The notes below the pieces were generated by a model. The model had not been told where the DNA came from, did no database searches, and saw nothing but the letters and a program-made list of their open reading frames with translations. The translations under genes were made by a program, and so were the position numbers. A stretch of 14,025 bases of DNA from JBGTLW01 sp964614575. Lineage in GTDB: Bacteria; Planctomycetota; Phycisphaerae; Phycisphaerales; Phycisphaeraceae. Positions 12,712 to 14,025 of the stretch are shown here, one piece after another (position 1 is the stretch's first letter; every line of letters starts with the position of its first letter). The DNA lies in assembly GCA_964614575.1 (NCBI GenBank), contig CAZTLX010000105.1:1-14025 (forward strand), in the 5' to 3' direction.

Positions 12712-12739
12712 TTGTTCGGCCGGGCGGCTTTGCTATACT
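12712..12739 (+). promoter_or_regulatory. rpsP promoter with extended -10
   Basis: TTGTTC (12712-12717) is a partial -35, followed by a 16-base spacer and TATACT (12734-12739), five of six to consensus. TGC directly before the hexamer makes a TGnTATACT extended -10. Transcription would begin near 12746. It is the best sigma-70-type promoter in the window and suits a ribosomal protein gene. Confidence 0.65.
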
Positions 12740-12745
12740 GCGCGG

Positions 12746-12880
12746 CTCGCCCCGGCGGATGTTCCGCCCCGGCACCCCGTAACGGCCACGCCCCCCCGGA
12801 AGCTTTCCCCCGCAGGACCCGATGATTCTCGGGCGACGCGGGGCCAAGCCGTCGGGAACCGGGCCCCCCGGAGCAATCTC
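12746..12880 (+). promoter_or_regulatory. Structured 5' leader of rpsP
   Basis: About 135 bases between the predicted transcript start and the ATG hold consecutive hairpins: GGCGGA-TGT-TCCGCC at 12754-12768, CCCGA...TCGGG at 12818-12833, and GGGGCC (12840-12845) with GGCCCC (12862-12867). An alternative stem CCGGG/CCCGG (12859-12871) would cover half of the GGAG ribosome-binding site at 12870-12873. Autoregulation by a ribosomal protein is possible but unproven. Confidence 0.4.
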
Positions 12881-13138
12881 ATGGTCCGTCTTCGTCTCAA
12901 GCGTTTTGGCACCCGCCACAAGCCCTTTTACCGCATCGTCGCCATCGACAAGCGCTCCCCGCGCGACGGCGAAGCGATCGAGCGCCTCGGTTATTACGAT
13001 CCGTGCCACAAGGACGAATCGAAGCAGATCAACCTCAACGCCGAGCGCATCAACTACTGGCTCGGCGTCGGCGCGCAGCCCACGCACACCGTCGCCGGGC
13101 TGCTCAAGAAGAACGGGATCGAAGCCAAGGGCTCCTGA
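12881..13138 (+). CDS. rpsP: 30S ribosomal protein S16
   Basis: An 85-residue S16, a component of the 30S subunit needed for its assembly. It begins MVRLRLKRFGTRHKPFYRIVAIDKRSPRDG and continues AIERLGYYDP and INLNAERINYWLGVGAQPTHTVAGLLKKNGI, matching the family end to end at normal length. GGAG at 12870-12873 stands seven bases before the ATG and fixes the start against a longer frame that opens far upstream. In many bacteria rimM lies between rpsP and trmD; here trmD begins 63 bases after rpsP, so the two probably share a transcript without rimM. Confidence 0.97.
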   Translation: MVRLRLKRFGTRHKPFYRIVAIDKRSPRDGEAIERLGYYDPCHKDESKQINLNAERINYWLGVGAQPTHTVAGLLKKNGIEAKGS

Positions 13139-13201
13139 TCCGACCGCCGCGCCCCGGCCGCGGGTCTGGGCCTTCCCTCGTGATCTGATCGGGGCGATGT
13201 C

Positions 13202-14025
13202 ATGCGCATCGACGTCCTGACCTTGTTCCCGCAGATGTTCCGGGGCGTGCTGGGCGCGAGCATCCTCAAGCGGGCGGCCGAGCCGATCGAGCCGGGCCCG
13301 GGGCAGGATGAAGCGGCGCGGCGGCCGCCGGTGGTGTCCTATCACCTGCACGACATCCGCGATTACACGCAGGACAAACACCGCAAGGTCGATGCGCCGC
13401 CCTTCGGCGGGGGGCCGGGCATGGTGCTCCAGGCCCAGCCGGTGTGGGACGCGGTGCGGGCGGTCGAGGCGCTCGACGCCCCGACGCCGACGCGCGTGCT
13501 GCTGACCCCGACCGGCCGCCCGCTGACTCAGCCGCTGCTCGAATCGTTGGCCACGCGCGACCGCCTGCTGCTGATCGCGGGGCACTACGAGGGCTTCGAT
13601 CAGCGCGTCCTCGACCGCTTGCATGCGCAGCCAAAACCGACCGGCGCGGCGGTTGAGGAAGACGGCCTGCTCGAGGTGAGCATCGGGGACTACGTCCTCT
13701 CCGGCGGCGAGTTGCCCGCGATGGTGCTGATCGATGCGGTGGTGCGGCTGCTGCCGGGCGCGCTGGGGCACGAGGGATCGGCGCAGCAGGATTCGTTCTC
13801 GCCAGGCACCGACCGCCTGCTCGATTGCCCGCATTACACCCGCCCCCGCCGGTGGGACGGACGCGATGTGCCCGAGGTGCTGCTCGGCGGCGACCACGCG
13901 AAGATCGCGGCATGGCGCGAGGAGCAGTCCCGGCAGTTGACGCACGCGCGGCGGCCCGAGCTGTCGGCAGGGGGGGCAAGCGGCACCGCGCCGATCGTCA
14001 CGCTGCGCGACGCGACGGCCGGCGA
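13202..14025 (+). CDS. trmD: tRNA (guanine-37-N1)-methyltransferase TrmD, 3' end cut by the window
   Basis: The frame is open from the ATG at 13202 to the last base, giving 274 residues with no stop, so the C-terminus is missing. TrmD is a knotted SPOUT enzyme that methylates G37 next to the anticodon to prevent frameshifting. Visible motifs are MRIDVLTLFPQMF, GGGPGMV (69-75), GHYEGFDQRV (127-136), SIGDYVLSGGELPAMVLIDAVVR (160 onward), and LDCPHYTRPRRWDGRDVPEVLLGGDHAKI. Compared with the E. coli protein there are two extra stretches: PIEPGPGQDEAARRPP near residues 28-43, and about 14 residues between GHYEGFDQRV and SIGDY. The usual GRYEGID reads GHYEGFD. It follows rpsP, and GGGGCG precedes the ATG as a possible weak ribosome-binding site. 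Confidence 0.95.
   Translation, partial: MRIDVLTLFPQMFRGVLGASILKRAAEPIEPGPGQDEAARRPPVVSYHLHDIRDYTQDKHRKVDAPPFGGGPGMVLQAQPVWDAVRAVEALDAPTPTRVLLTPTGRPLTQPLLESLATRDRLLLIAGHYEGFDQRVLDRLHAQPKPTGAAVEEDGLLEVSIGDYVLSGGELPAMVLIDAVVRLLPGALGHEGSAQQDSFSPGTDRLLDCPHYTRPRRWDGRDVPEVLLGGDHAKIAAWREEQSRQLTHARRPELSAGGASGTAPIVTLRDATAG

Larger units (their letters stand above)
12523..12880. other. Intergenic region prmC-rpsP: inserted palindrome, promoter and rpsP leader
   Basis: A 358-base gap without a credible gene. The first half (12524-12692) is a nested palindrome of mobile-element type. The second half carries the rpsP promoter at 12712-12739 and a structured leader of about 135 bases to the rpsP ATG. Overlapping open frames are composition artefacts. 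Confidence 0.7.

Noticed and set aside
12455..13945. 496-codon minus-strand open frame over rpsP and trmD
   Set aside because: It overlaps two unmistakable housekeeping genes and is Arg/Ala/Gly-rich with no motifs.
1..14025. tRNA or rRNA genes, CRISPR arrays, toxin-antitoxin or defence systems
   Set aside because: No cloverleaf or rRNA segment, no regularly spaced repeats, and no protein with such motifs were seen by eye on either strand.

Overview
The window is GC-rich and densely coded. It has the mixed, mostly non-operonic gene order typical of a free-living diderm bacterium. A planctomycete, probably a Phycisphaerae-type one, is my best guess. The reasons are the particular mix of proteins (PgpH-like 7TM-HD protein, Deg9-like protease, small Cys-rich CGLC/CGHP protein), rpsP followed directly by trmD, and scattered short palindromic repeats. 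This is inference from gene content, not from a marker gene.

Layout. 1-1135: the tail of a probable DUF429 protein, a small four-helix membrane protein, and a 69-residue Cys-rich protein that ends in a strong intrinsic terminator. 1136-2618 (minus strand): an M42 metallopeptidase and a pterin-4a-carbinolamine dehydratase. 2694-4643 (plus): an outer-membrane autotransporter of 649 residues. 4724-5032 (minus): a Dabb-domain protein. 5413-8555 (plus): a PgpH-type 7TM-HD phosphodiesterase followed 41 bases later by a secreted SIMPL-domain protein. 8652-11441 (minus): a secreted Deg9-like serine protease and a GT-B glycosyltransferase. 11656-14025 (plus): prmC, rpsP and trmD, the last running off the end. 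These three act in translation: release-factor methylation, the small ribosomal subunit, and tRNA m1G37 methylation.

No complete undescribed defence or biosynthetic system is visible, and most genes are housekeeping or envelope genes. The unusual content lies between and inside the genes. (i) A dispersed hairpin element occurs four times, always just 3' of a gene; its stem changes sequence while keeping pairing and its loop is conserved. (ii) A 169-base nested palindrome lies between prmC and rpsP, bounded by inverted ends and a 13-base direct repeat, and looks like a small non-autonomous mobile element. (iii) A palindromic repeat appears to have inserted in frame into the M42 peptidase gene. 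(iv) Three genes lacking a Shine-Dalgarno sequence have a TANNNT hexamer 6-7 bases before the ATG, suggesting leaderless transcripts.

Stretches over 300 bases without a gene are 5033-5412 and 12523-12880; both are described as features.
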